A stretch of 12,681 bases of DNA from Verrucomicrobiota bacterium (lineage in GTDB: Bacteria > Verrucomicrobiota > Verrucomicrobiia > Limisphaerales > UBA9464), in contig JANXMD010000031.1 in assembly GCA_025354845.1 (NCBI GenBank), forward strand, positions 1 through 12,681. The letters are read 5' to 3'. Below, piece after piece: positions 7,336 through 12,681 of this stretch. Under the pieces are notes generated by a model. It saw only the letters and a list, made by a program, of their open reading frames with translations, ran no database searches and was not told where the DNA came from. Made by a program: the position numbers and the translations under genes. Each line of letters starts with the position of its first letter. Positions within the stretch are counted from its first letter, which is position 1.

Positions 7336-8559
7336 ATGAACCCAAGAATCCATCCTCTGGCCGCCCGACTTCCCTCCATCCTACTTTCGATTGGATTGCA
7401 TCTCAGCCCCTTGTTGCGCACCGGTTCCGGAGCCGCGGTGTTGTCGCCGGTGATCTTCCTGGCTCGGTGGCTTTGCGGCGCGGCGGCGGTCAGTGGGGCC
7501 ATGCATGCGGTCTCGGGCGCAACGGGCCTCACCCTGACCCAAGGAGGGAAATCGGTAAAATCAAGTGCGGGCACCAATGGTGTGGTTTTCGCCGGCACTC
7601 GCATTACCGTCCGCAGCGACCTGTTTGGGAATGCCCAGTCCTATGAGTTCGACGGTCTTCCGACGGGATTGGTTGGCAGCGCACAGGGGGTCGTCACCGG
7701 AATTCCGACTGACGTGGGCGAGTTTCCGGTCACCGTGACCGGCTGGCAGCTAAGTCGCTTCGCGGGATTCAATTTCACCTCGTCCTACACGGTGATCATC
7801 GTCGAGGGGACACCGACCGCCCCGCCCCAGATCACGACGCCCCCGCAGGCACAGAGCGGTGCACCGGGAGACTCCATTACGCTTTCCGTCGCCGCCTCCG
7901 GGATTGGGTTGAGCTATCAATGGATCAAGAACGGGCAGGAGATTCCCGGTCAGACTGCCTCGACCCTGGTCCTGTTCCCGTTGCAGGTCTCGGACGCCGG
8001 GAACTATCAGGTTCGAGTGTCGAACAGCGTTGGTTCCGCGACCTCCACGGCGGTGGCCGTCTTGGTCGTCACACCGGTCCCCGTGGTTCCGGCGCTTCCC
8101 CTAAATCGAAGTCTCTACGCTGGCGAGGACCTATTCTTGGATGCCACCTCGACGGGCATTGAACCCATTTCCTATCAATGGACAGTCAACGGGCTACCGC
8201 TTGCCGGGGAGACGAATCCCACCTTGCTACGCACTGAGGTAACCGCTGCGACCGCCGCGGGAAGCTATACCGCCGTGGTGACCGACGGGACGGGGGGTAC
8301 GGCAACCGCCGGCCCCGTCGCGGTATCGGTGATCCCGCTTCCCAGCCTCCACTGGATCCAGTTTGTCCAGGGCACCGGGGGAGTATTGGGGATCGATGCC
8401 GAAGTCGGGCGAACCTATCGGCTCGAAGGCCGGGACTTGGTGGATTCGGGGGACTGGAGAGAGGTCGCTACGGAGACCGCAGTCGACTCGTCGCTTCGGT
8501 GGGACATACCCGTACCCACGGCTGATTCGCGCTTTTTCCGAGTGATGGTTTTGCCTTAA
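7336..8559 (+). CDS. Exported Ig-like domain protein with Verrucomicrobia C-terminal module
   Basis: The 407-residue protein probably leaves the cytoplasm. The first ~60 residues hold two hydrophobic stretches (ILLSIGLHLSPLL at 15-27 and AVLSPVIFLARWLCGAAAV at 34-52), an unusually long leader, so the true signal peptide may start further in or be uncleaved. Residues ~63-157 look like a putative-Ig (He_PIG-like) domain, with LPTGLVGSAQGVVTGIP (108-124). Two I-set-like Ig domains follow: ~164-245 (LSYQWIKNG, DAGNYQVRVSNS) and ~250-333 (ISYQWTVNG, AGSYTAVVTD). Residues ~336-407 form a C-terminal module (TYRLEGRDL...GDW...RFFRV) akin to the end of the 1203-aa protein. No catalytic motif is visible; surface structure or adhesion is a guess. 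There is no Shine-Dalgarno sequence before the ATG, which follows 'cccctcca'. Confidence 0.85.
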   Translation: MNPRIHPLAARLPSILLSIGLHLSPLLRTGSGAAVLSPVIFLARWLCGAAAVSGAMHAVSGATGLTLTQGGKSVKSSAGTNGVVFAGTRITVRSDLFGNAQSYEFDGLPTGLVGSAQGVVTGIPTDVGEFPVTVTGWQLSRFAGFNFTSSYTVIIVEGTPTAPPQITTPPQAQSGAPGDSITLSVAASGIGLSYQWIKNGQEIPGQTASTLVLFPLQVSDAGNYQVRVSNSVGSATSTAVAVLVVTPVPVVPALPLNRSLYAGEDLFLDATSTGIEPISYQWTVNGLPLAGETNPTLLRTEVTAATAAGSYTAVVTDGTGGTATAGPVAVSVIPLPSLHWIQFVQGTGGVLGIDAEVGRTYRLEGRDLVDSGDWREVATETAVDSSLRWDIPVPTADSRFFRVMVLP

Positions 8560-8594
8560 GCCCCGTGAGATCCTAGGGAAGTTGAACGCGGGGC
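8560..8594 (+). terminator. Weak hairpin after the Ig-domain gene
   Basis: GCCCCG (8560-8565) can pair with CGGGGC (8589-8594) just after the TAA at 8557-8559. The loop is long (23 nt) and no T-tract follows, so at best this is a weak or factor-assisted terminator. Confidence 0.25.
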
Positions 8595-8643
8595 GGAACA
8601 GACTCCAAACGACCTGAGGACCGCACTTTAGAAATTTATGCGC

Positions 8644-8672
8644 TTGACCCTAATTGACGAAACGTCTTAGAT
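8644..8672 (+). promoter_or_regulatory. Candidate promoter of the PEP-CTERM gene
   Basis: TTGACC (8644-8649) and TTAGAT (8667-8672) lie 17 bp apart, like a sigma-70 pair; the -35 is good and the -10 poor. A second TTGAC copy occurs 10 bp downstream (8654-8658), one helical turn away, and GACG-AAA-CGTC (8656-8666) is a small inverted repeat. The implied start near 8680 would give a leader of about 57 nt before the ATG at 8737. Confidence 0.3.
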
Positions 8673-8680
8673 AACCCCAT

Positions 8681-8712
8681 GCAAAGGCCCGGTAGGGCAG
8701 CGGAAATTTTGC
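8681..8712 (+). other. Possible structured 5' leader of the PEP-CTERM mRNA
   Basis: GCAAA (8681-8685) can pair with TTTGC (8708-8712), enclosing GCCC (8687-8690), loop GGTA and GGGC (8695-8698), with AGCGGAAAT left unpaired. The element would sit at the very 5' end of a transcript from the candidate promoter at 8644-8672, ahead of a purine-rich GAGAGAA near the ATG. It could be a regulatory leader or just a chance fold. Confidence 0.25.
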
Positions 8713-8736
8713 TTTAACCCACAAACGAGAGAATTC

Positions 8737-9384
8737 ATGAAATTGACATCCAACGTCGTTTTCGCCGGAGTCTGCGCATCGGCAATGCTCGGATCGTTCG
8801 CAATCGTTGCGGACACTGTGTATGAGGTCAAGACGGCCGTCAGCTCATCCCAGGTTGTTAACCCCAATGGTGGCGAGTTCGGCCAGACCATCATCTTCGC
8901 GAATCAGACGGAGAAGCTGTTGACCAGCTTTGAAATCTCCTACAACGCGAACTACACCCGCAACGACGGTCTGACCATCCGGTTCTACGATACGGATGTG
9001 ACCGGCGCCCCGAAGAACCTGCTCTTCCAATCGGATCCTCAGGCCATCAAGTCCGGTTTCAACAGCGTCGCACTGACCTTCGACAACGCTGAGGTGCCTG
9101 CGACCTTCGCCTACTCCGTTCAGTTCACTGGTGTGGATGCCTCCAATACGGCTGGTCTTCTCGCCCCGAACTTGGCCCCGAATCGTGGCTTCGGCTACAA
9201 CGACATCTGGGTGAGTGACGGCGCGGGTCACTGGACCAGCCAGGTCATCCCTGGTGGCACGCCTTCCAACCCGGTGTTCTCCTTCCTCTCGGCGAAGGTC
9301 TCCGCGGTTCCCGAGCCCAGCACCTACGCTCTCGCTGGCCTCGCCGGTCTCGCGCTTCTCGGCGCCCGCCGGTTCCGCCGCTAG
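8737..9384 (+). CDS. PEP-CTERM sorting domain-containing protein
   Basis: The product has 215 residues. Residues 1-25 are a signal peptide (MKLTSNVVFAGVCASAMLGSFAIVADT). The mature part (~26-188) is Asn/Thr/Ser-rich and predicted beta-sheet in character, with no motif I recognise. The C-terminus is a textbook PEP-CTERM signal: VPEPSTYALAG (191-201), a hydrophobic segment (LAGLAGLALLG) and a basic tail (ARRFRR). Such proteins are recognised by an exosortase (EpsH/XrtA type) near the Pro-Glu-Pro motif and delivered to the exterior, often with exopolysaccharide. No exosortase is encoded here, so it must be elsewhere in the genome. The ATG is preceded by GAGAGAATTC. The gene is monocistronic: upstream intergenic region of 177 bp and a strong terminator directly after. 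Confidence 0.93.
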   Translation: MKLTSNVVFAGVCASAMLGSFAIVADTVYEVKTAVSSSQVVNPNGGEFGQTIIFANQTEKLLTSFEISYNANYTRNDGLTIRFYDTDVTGAPKNLLFQSDPQAIKSGFNSVALTFDNAEVPATFAYSVQFTGVDASNTAGLLAPNLAPNRGFGYNDIWVSDGAGHWTSQVIPGGTPSNPVFSFLSAKVSAVPEPSTYALAGLAGLALLGARRFRR

Positions 9385-9403
9385 TCGGTTCTCTCTTCAA
9401 AAG

Positions 9404-9437
9404 AAGGCGCAGCTTCTGCTGCGCCTTTTTTGTTTTT
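9404..9437 (+). terminator. Strong intrinsic terminator after the PEP-CTERM gene
   Basis: A perfect 10-bp stem AAGGCGCAGC (9404-9413) / GCTGCGCCTT (9418-9427) with a TTCT loop runs into TTTTTTGTTTTT (9426-9437). It lies 19 nt after the stop codon at 9382-9384. This is the clearest transcription signal in the window and separates the PEP-CTERM gene from the DsbD-like gene. Confidence 0.95.
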
Positions 9438-9503
9438 ACACTGGCAGTGCGCAGTTCTCCCGACATTGTTATCGGGTTCGCTTGGCGCTCTTTCCTTCCA
9501 CAC

Positions 9504-11627
9504 ATGACCCGTCTTTCTTGGATGTTCCGGCTGCTGGCGCTGGTCGGCCTCCTACCGTTCCTCGCGCTCCCGACCCGCTCACAAGCACTCACCGAAGTTC
9601 GGCTGGTGCTCGATCACGATGCGGTGCGACCCGGCGATTCGCTTACCGCGGGCGTCGAGCTGAAGATGCCGCCGGGTTGGCACACCTATTGGCGGAATCC
9701 GAGTGAGGCGGGTGGCGCGGGCATTCGCACCAAGGTGGATTGGACGTTGCCGGAGGGGATTACCGCAGGGGAGATCCAGTGGCCCGTTCCGGCCAAGCAT
9801 GCCGATCCCGCGGGGGATGCTCATTCGTTTGAGGGAACTGCAATGTTGCTCGTGTCGCTAAAGGTGGGTGCCGCCGTGCCGACCGGCCCGCAGGAGATCA
9901 AGGCCCGTGTTTCCTGGCTCGAATGTGCCAGCAATTGTGTGCCGGGACGGGTCAATGTCAGCACCTCATTCACCGTTGCCGCCACCGCCGGTGAAGCGGT
10001 CCATGCGGAACAGTTTGCGTCGGCTCGGGCCCGTTTGCCAAAGGACGGCAAGTCGCTGGAGGCGCGGGCCTCCTGGGAAGGCGCGGAGGCCGGTGACAGT
10101 CGCGCCTTGGTGATGGAGTGGAAAACGGACGCCAAGTCCGCCGATTTCTTTGCCTTCGAGGGCCCTGACGCGGTGGTTTCGGCCCATACCGAACTCGTTT
10201 CGGCACCGGCGGGATCCGGTTTGATCCGCTTGCGTAAGTCCGTGGCCAAACCGGAATCTGGATGGCCGACCCAGGTGCATGGATTGTTGGTGGCCAATCC
10301 GGGCAGCCCTTCGGAACAGGCGTTCGAGGTGACTCTGCCACTTTCTTCTCCTGCGGTCGGTGCCACGGGCGCCGGTGGTTCCGAACCCTTTTCCTTCGCC
10401 GCCTTGCTGCCGATGCTCGGGCTCGCGTTCATCGGAGGGTTGATCCTGAACATCATGCCCTGCGTCCTCCCGGTGCTGGCATTGAAGATTCTCGGGTTCG
10501 TCCGGCAGGCAGGCAGTGATCCCGCACGCGTGCGGTCCCTGGGACTCCTGTACGGGGCGGGGGTGATCACCTCGTTCCTCGTACTCGCCGCCGTGGCCCT
10601 CGCTGTTCAGGCGGCCGGTGGTGTCGCGGGTTGGAGCACCGCGTTTCAGAATCCCCAGTTCCGGGTGATGATGTGCATCCTGCTCGTGCTGGTGGCGCTC
10701 AATCTTTTTGGAGTGTTCGAGGTGACTCTGTCGGGTGGAGCCATGGGTGCGGCCGGCGAGCTCACCTCCAAAGAGGGCGGCGCCGGTGCGTTCTTCAACG
10801 GCGTCCTGGCCGCGGTGCTGGCCACGCCCTGCACCGCTCCGTTCCTGGCGACGGCCATTGGATTCGCCTTCACCCAGCCGCCAGTCGTGCTCCTCTCGAT
10901 CTTTGTCACCGTCGGCCTCGGCCTCGCGGCGCCGTTTGTGGTGCTGTGCTGGAAGCCGGGCTGGCTAAAGCTCATGCCAAAGCCGGGTGTGTGGATGTTG
11001 CGCTTTAAAGTGGCCATGGGTTTCCCGCTGCTGGCGAGCGCGGTGTGGGTGTTCTGGTTTACTGCCGGACGCATGGGCTCCGCAGGCGTCCTTTGGATGG
11101 GGCTGCTGCTGGTGATGATCGCCGCTGCGGCCTGGGTGTGGGGCGAATTTGGCCAGAAGGACGGAAAGATTGGTCTCGCCGGAGGGATCGTCGCGGCACT
11201 TCTGCTGACCGGTTATTTCGGAATCCTTGAGGGACAACTTGATTGGCGAACCCCCCCGGGCAGCCGCAAGCCGAAGGTTGATTGGCAGCCCTGGAGCCAT
11301 GCTGCGGTCAGCAAGGCGACGGGGGAAGGTAGGCCGGTCTTGGTGGATTTCACCGCGGATGGCTGCCTCAACTGCCAGCTCAACAAGAGAACGTCCATCG
11401 AGATCAAGTCGACCGCCGATCTCATTCGTGCCCGTAAGGTTGTAGCGCTGGAAGGTGATTTTACCGACCTCGATCCTGCGATCGCGGTGGAACTTCAGAA
11501 GTTCGGTCGGCGTGGCGTTCCCCTGGTGCTGGTGTATTCCCGCGACGCCTCCAAGCCGCCGCGTGTCCTACCCACCGTGCTCACACCCAGCGTGGTGCAG
11601 GAAGCGCTCGACTGGGCGTCGCACTGA
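9504..11627 (+). CDS. DsbD/ScsB-family transmembrane thiol-disulfide reductase with C-terminal thioredoxin domain
   Basis: The 707-residue protein would move electrons from cytoplasmic thioredoxin across the membrane to periplasmic thiol proteins. Residues 1-28 are a signal peptide (LLALVGLLPFLALPTRSQA). Residues ~30-290 are a DsbD/ScsB-type N-terminal beta domain (GWHTYWRNPSEAG, and C141/C145 in ECASNCVPG). Residues ~296-575 carry about eight membrane segments with the paired cysteines Cys320 (NIMPCVLPV) and Cys443 (ATPCTAPF). Residues ~590-707 are a thioredoxin-like domain with Cys621-Leu-Asn-Cys624 (DFTADGCLNCQ). All three cysteine pairs are present, so it should be functional. I chose ATG 9504, which opens directly on the signal peptide; the in-frame GTG at 9447 would add 19 non-signal residues. 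No cytochrome-maturation or dsb partner gene is adjacent. The ScsB-like N-domain argues against simply calling it dsbD. Confidence 0.92.
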   Translation: MTRLSWMFRLLALVGLLPFLALPTRSQALTEVRLVLDHDAVRPGDSLTAGVELKMPPGWHTYWRNPSEAGGAGIRTKVDWTLPEGITAGEIQWPVPAKHADPAGDAHSFEGTAMLLVSLKVGAAVPTGPQEIKARVSWLECASNCVPGRVNVSTSFTVAATAGEAVHAEQFASARARLPKDGKSLEARASWEGAEAGDSRALVMEWKTDAKSADFFAFEGPDAVVSAHTELVSAPAGSGLIRLRKSVAKPESGWPTQVHGLLVANPGSPSEQAFEVTLPLSSPAVGATGAGGSEPFSFAALLPMLGLAFIGGLILNIMPCVLPVLALKILGFVRQAGSDPARVRSLGLLYGAGVITSFLVLAAVALAVQAAGGVAGWSTAFQNPQFRVMMCILLVLVALNLFGVFEVTLSGGAMGAAGELTSKEGGAGAFFNGVLAAVLATPCTAPFLATAIGFAFTQPPVVLLSIFVTVGLGLAAPFVVLCWKPGWLKLMPKPGVWMLRFKVAMGFPLLASAVWVFWFTAGRMGSAGVLWMGLLLVMIAAAAWVWGEFGQKDGKIGLAGGIVAALLLTGYFGILEGQLDWRTPPGSRKPKVDWQPWSHAAVSKATGEGRPVLVDFTADGCLNCQLNKRTSIEIKSTADLIRARKVVALEGDFTDLDPAIAVELQKFGRRGVPLVLVYSRDASKPPRVLPTVLTPSVVQEALDWASH

Positions 11628-11629
11628 AG

Positions 11630-11656
11630 CGGTAGCGGTAAGCGATACCGTCACCG
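11630..11656. terminator. Possible shared terminator hairpin between convergent genes
   Basis: CGGT-AG-CGGTA (11630-11640), loop AGCGA, TACCG-TC-ACCG (11646-11656) forms a 4+5-bp stem with one wobble and one mismatch. It lies exactly in the 45-bp gap between the convergent DsbD-like gene (stop 11625-11627) and hslR (end 11673). No T-tract flanks it on either strand, so intrinsic termination would be weak. Confidence 0.4.
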
Positions 11657-11672
11657 TGCGGGTTCGTGCGGC

Positions 11673-12050
11673 TCAATCGGACTCCGGAAGGTTTCGGAAG
11701 GCTTCCATGGACCGTCGATCCCGCTTGGTGGGACGACCGGTTCCCGGTGAACTGAACTGAGCTCTCAGAAGCGCCGCCTCTCGGGCTCGGGCGTATTCCT
11801 CGGGCGGCGTCAATTCTTCCGCGTAGTCCCGAACCAGCGGCGCGCCAACTCGCGATGCCGGTAGGGCCAACACCCGAAACGTTCGCACCAGCACCTCGGT
11901 CTTCACGACGATCCGATCACCCGGCCGTACGGTGTGAGCCGGCTTGGCCGGGGCGTCGTTGACTCGTACGTGACCCGAGCGGATCGCCGTGACGGCGAGC
12001 GAGCGGGACTTGTACACCCGGATTGCCCACAGCCATTGGTCGAGTCGCAT
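11673..12050 (-). CDS. hslR: RNA-binding S4 domain protein, Hsp15 family
   Basis: The 125-residue protein matches heat shock protein 15. Its S4 RNA-binding domain spans residues 1-~60 (MRLDQWLWAIRVYKSRSLA, IRSGHVRVND, AHTVRPGDRIVV). The C-terminus is basic, with GTGRPTKRDRRSMEAF (103-118), the signature of the family. In E. coli, Hsp15 binds free 50S subunits that carry a stranded nascent chain and helps release the peptidyl-tRNA; the bacterial RqcP proteins are related. Length is close to E. coli Hsp15 (133). The ATG at 12050 opens the conserved RLDQWLWA motif. The gene is convergent with the DsbD-like gene and divergent from the Rrf2 regulator, so it is probably transcribed alone. No heat-shock promoter could be recognised. 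Confidence 0.93.
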   Translation of the reverse strand: MRLDQWLWAIRVYKSRSLAVTAIRSGHVRVNDAPAKPAHTVRPGDRIVVKTEVLVRTFRVLALPASRVGAPLVRDYAEELTPPEEYARAREAALLRAQFSSPGTGRPTKRDRRSMEAFRNLPESD

Positions 12051-12109
12051 CGCGGTGGCAGGATGCCGGCCCGATCGCGAGCGGAGAATGCTAAAAAGGA
12101 TGCCGTGTG

Positions 12110-12148
12110 CGGGGACGGGTCGCCCTGGTTTTTAATGCCTCGTCCCCG
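12110..12148. promoter_or_regulatory. 8-bp inverted repeat upstream of the Rrf2 gene
   Basis: CGGGGACG (12110-12117) and CGTCCCCG (12141-12148) form a perfect inverted repeat with 23 nt between the arms, inside the 125-bp region between divergent hslR and the Rrf2 gene, ending 27 nt before the Rrf2 ATG. It could be an autoregulatory operator or a leader hairpin. It does not resemble the known E. coli IscR site. Confidence 0.4.
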
Positions 12149-12175
12149 ACCGGATTCACTGCTAGGCTTAGACCA

Positions 12176-12634
12176 ATGCTTTCGCAGAAGGCCAAGTACG
12201 GCATTCGCGCCCTCCTCTATCTCTGCCGCCAGAAGCCGGGGACTCCGGTTCTGATTCGCGACATCGCGGAGAAGGAGCACCTCCCCCGCAAATTCCTGGA
12301 GGCAATCCTCCTGGAGCTGAAGAGCGCCGGCATCCTGCACAGCCGGCCCGGAAAGGGTGGCGGGTACACTCTCAATCGCGATCCCAAGACCATCACGTTG
12401 GGCCGGGTGATCCGTCTCATCGATGGTCCCCTGGCTCCAATTGCCTGCGTGAGCCAGACCGCTTACGCGCCGTGTCGGGATTGTCTCGATGAGAAGACCT
12501 GCGTGGTTCGTGCGGTGATGCGGCAGGTCCGCGACCGCACCGCCGACGTGCTCGATTCCACCACCTTTGCCCTCTTGTTGGAGCAGGAGGATGTGCTGTC
12601 GCGCACCCTCGCCGGCGTGGACTTCAGCATCTAG
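12176..12634 (+). CDS. Rrf2 family transcriptional regulator
   Basis: This 153-residue winged-helix regulator opens with MLSQKAKYGIRALLYL, the standard Rrf2 N-terminus. The HTH covers ~25-60 (LIRDIAEKEHLPRKFLEAILLELKSAG) and the wing carries RPGKGGGYTL (~59-68). The sensor part has Cys91, Cys100, Cys103 and Cys109 (ACVSQTAYAPCRDC...KTC), a spacing unlike IscR (three Cys) but common in Rrf2 proteins linked to sulfur or cysteine metabolism. These could bind an Fe-S cluster or act as thiol switches. I chose ATG 12176; an in-frame start at 12107 would add 23 residues not found in the family and would run through the 12110-12148 inverted repeat. The target genes are unknown. A gene directly downstream (beyond the window edge) is the best candidate. 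Confidence 0.93.
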   Translation: MLSQKAKYGIRALLYLCRQKPGTPVLIRDIAEKEHLPRKFLEAILLELKSAGILHSRPGKGGGYTLNRDPKTITLGRVIRLIDGPLAPIACVSQTAYAPCRDCLDEKTCVVRAVMRQVRDRTADVLDSTTFALLLEQEDVLSRTLAGVDFSI

Positions 12635-12681
12635 GTCAGGGCGACCGGTCGCCGGGAATCTCGAACTATGAACCCGCCTCG
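12635..12681 (+). other. Intergenic end with 14-bp palindrome and possible next gene start
   Basis: GGCGACCGGTCGCC (12640-12653) is a perfect palindrome 5 nt after the Rrf2 stop (12632-12634). An ATG at 12668 is followed by an open frame of only four full codons before the window ends, so it could be the start of the next gene or nothing. A purine-rich GGGAA sits about 10 nt before it. The palindrome may be an operator for that gene. Confidence 0.3.

Noticed and set aside
7146..7604. Minus-strand open frame across the hisD/Ig-gene divergent region
   Set aside because: No family resemblance. It covers the intergenic region and the start of a supported plus-strand gene.
8691..8715. Possible sigma-54 (-24/-12) promoter before the PEP-CTERM gene (GGGCAG ... 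TTGCTT)
   Set aside because: The GG and GC elements are separated by 13 nt rather than the required 10, so the geometry does not fit.
9821..10570. Minus-strand open frame (249 codons) inside the DsbD-like gene
   Set aside because: It is the complement of the conserved N-terminal domain and first membrane segments of the DsbD-like protein; its own translation has no motif.

Overview
The window looks like a piece of a Verrucomicrobiota chromosome (Pedosphaera/Limisphaerales-like; the lineage is inferred, no rRNA is present). The evidence is the high GC content, large secreted proteins built from Ig-like and InlB-type repeats, a C-terminal 'YRLE.S.DL..W' module typical of this phylum, a PEP-CTERM (exosortase-sorted) protein, and Shine-Dalgarno sequences that are weak or absent before most genes.

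Layout. Positions 97-7137 hold four genes on the minus strand, read from right to left: hisD, hisC, a membrane-anchored phosphodiester glycosidase (NAGPA-type), and a 1203-residue secreted beta-propeller/HzsA-related protein with one c-type heme motif. The hisD-hisC gap is 5 nt, the hisC-glycosidase gap 10 nt and the next gap 54 nt, so they could form one transcript. A 198-bp divergent intergenic region then leads to two plus-strand genes for exported proteins: a 407-residue Ig-domain protein (7336-8559) and a 215-residue PEP-CTERM protein (8737-9384), which ends in a very strong intrinsic terminator. Next comes a DsbD/ScsB-like transmembrane thiol-disulfide reductase (9504-11627). It converges on hslR (Hsp15, an S4-domain RNA-binding protein, minus strand). 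An Rrf2-family regulator with a four-cysteine cluster (12176-12634) diverges from hslR. The last 47 bases hold a 14-bp palindrome and perhaps the first codons of another gene.

How the genes fit together. hisD and hisC catalyse histidine-biosynthesis steps. The propeller/heme protein, the Ig protein and the PEP-CTERM protein belong to the cell envelope or exterior, and the DsbD-like protein would supply reductant to extracytoplasmic thiols, which could serve cytochrome c maturation or disulfide repair. The Rrf2 regulator may sense Fe-S or redox/cysteine status. These links are inferences from family membership.

I saw no tRNA, rRNA, CRISPR array, insertion sequence, transposase or phage gene. 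Most of the window is housekeeping plus lineage-typical secreted proteins. The least-explained parts are the domain combination of the 1203-residue protein, the C-terminal module it shares with the 407-residue protein, and several palindromes or hairpins at gene starts.
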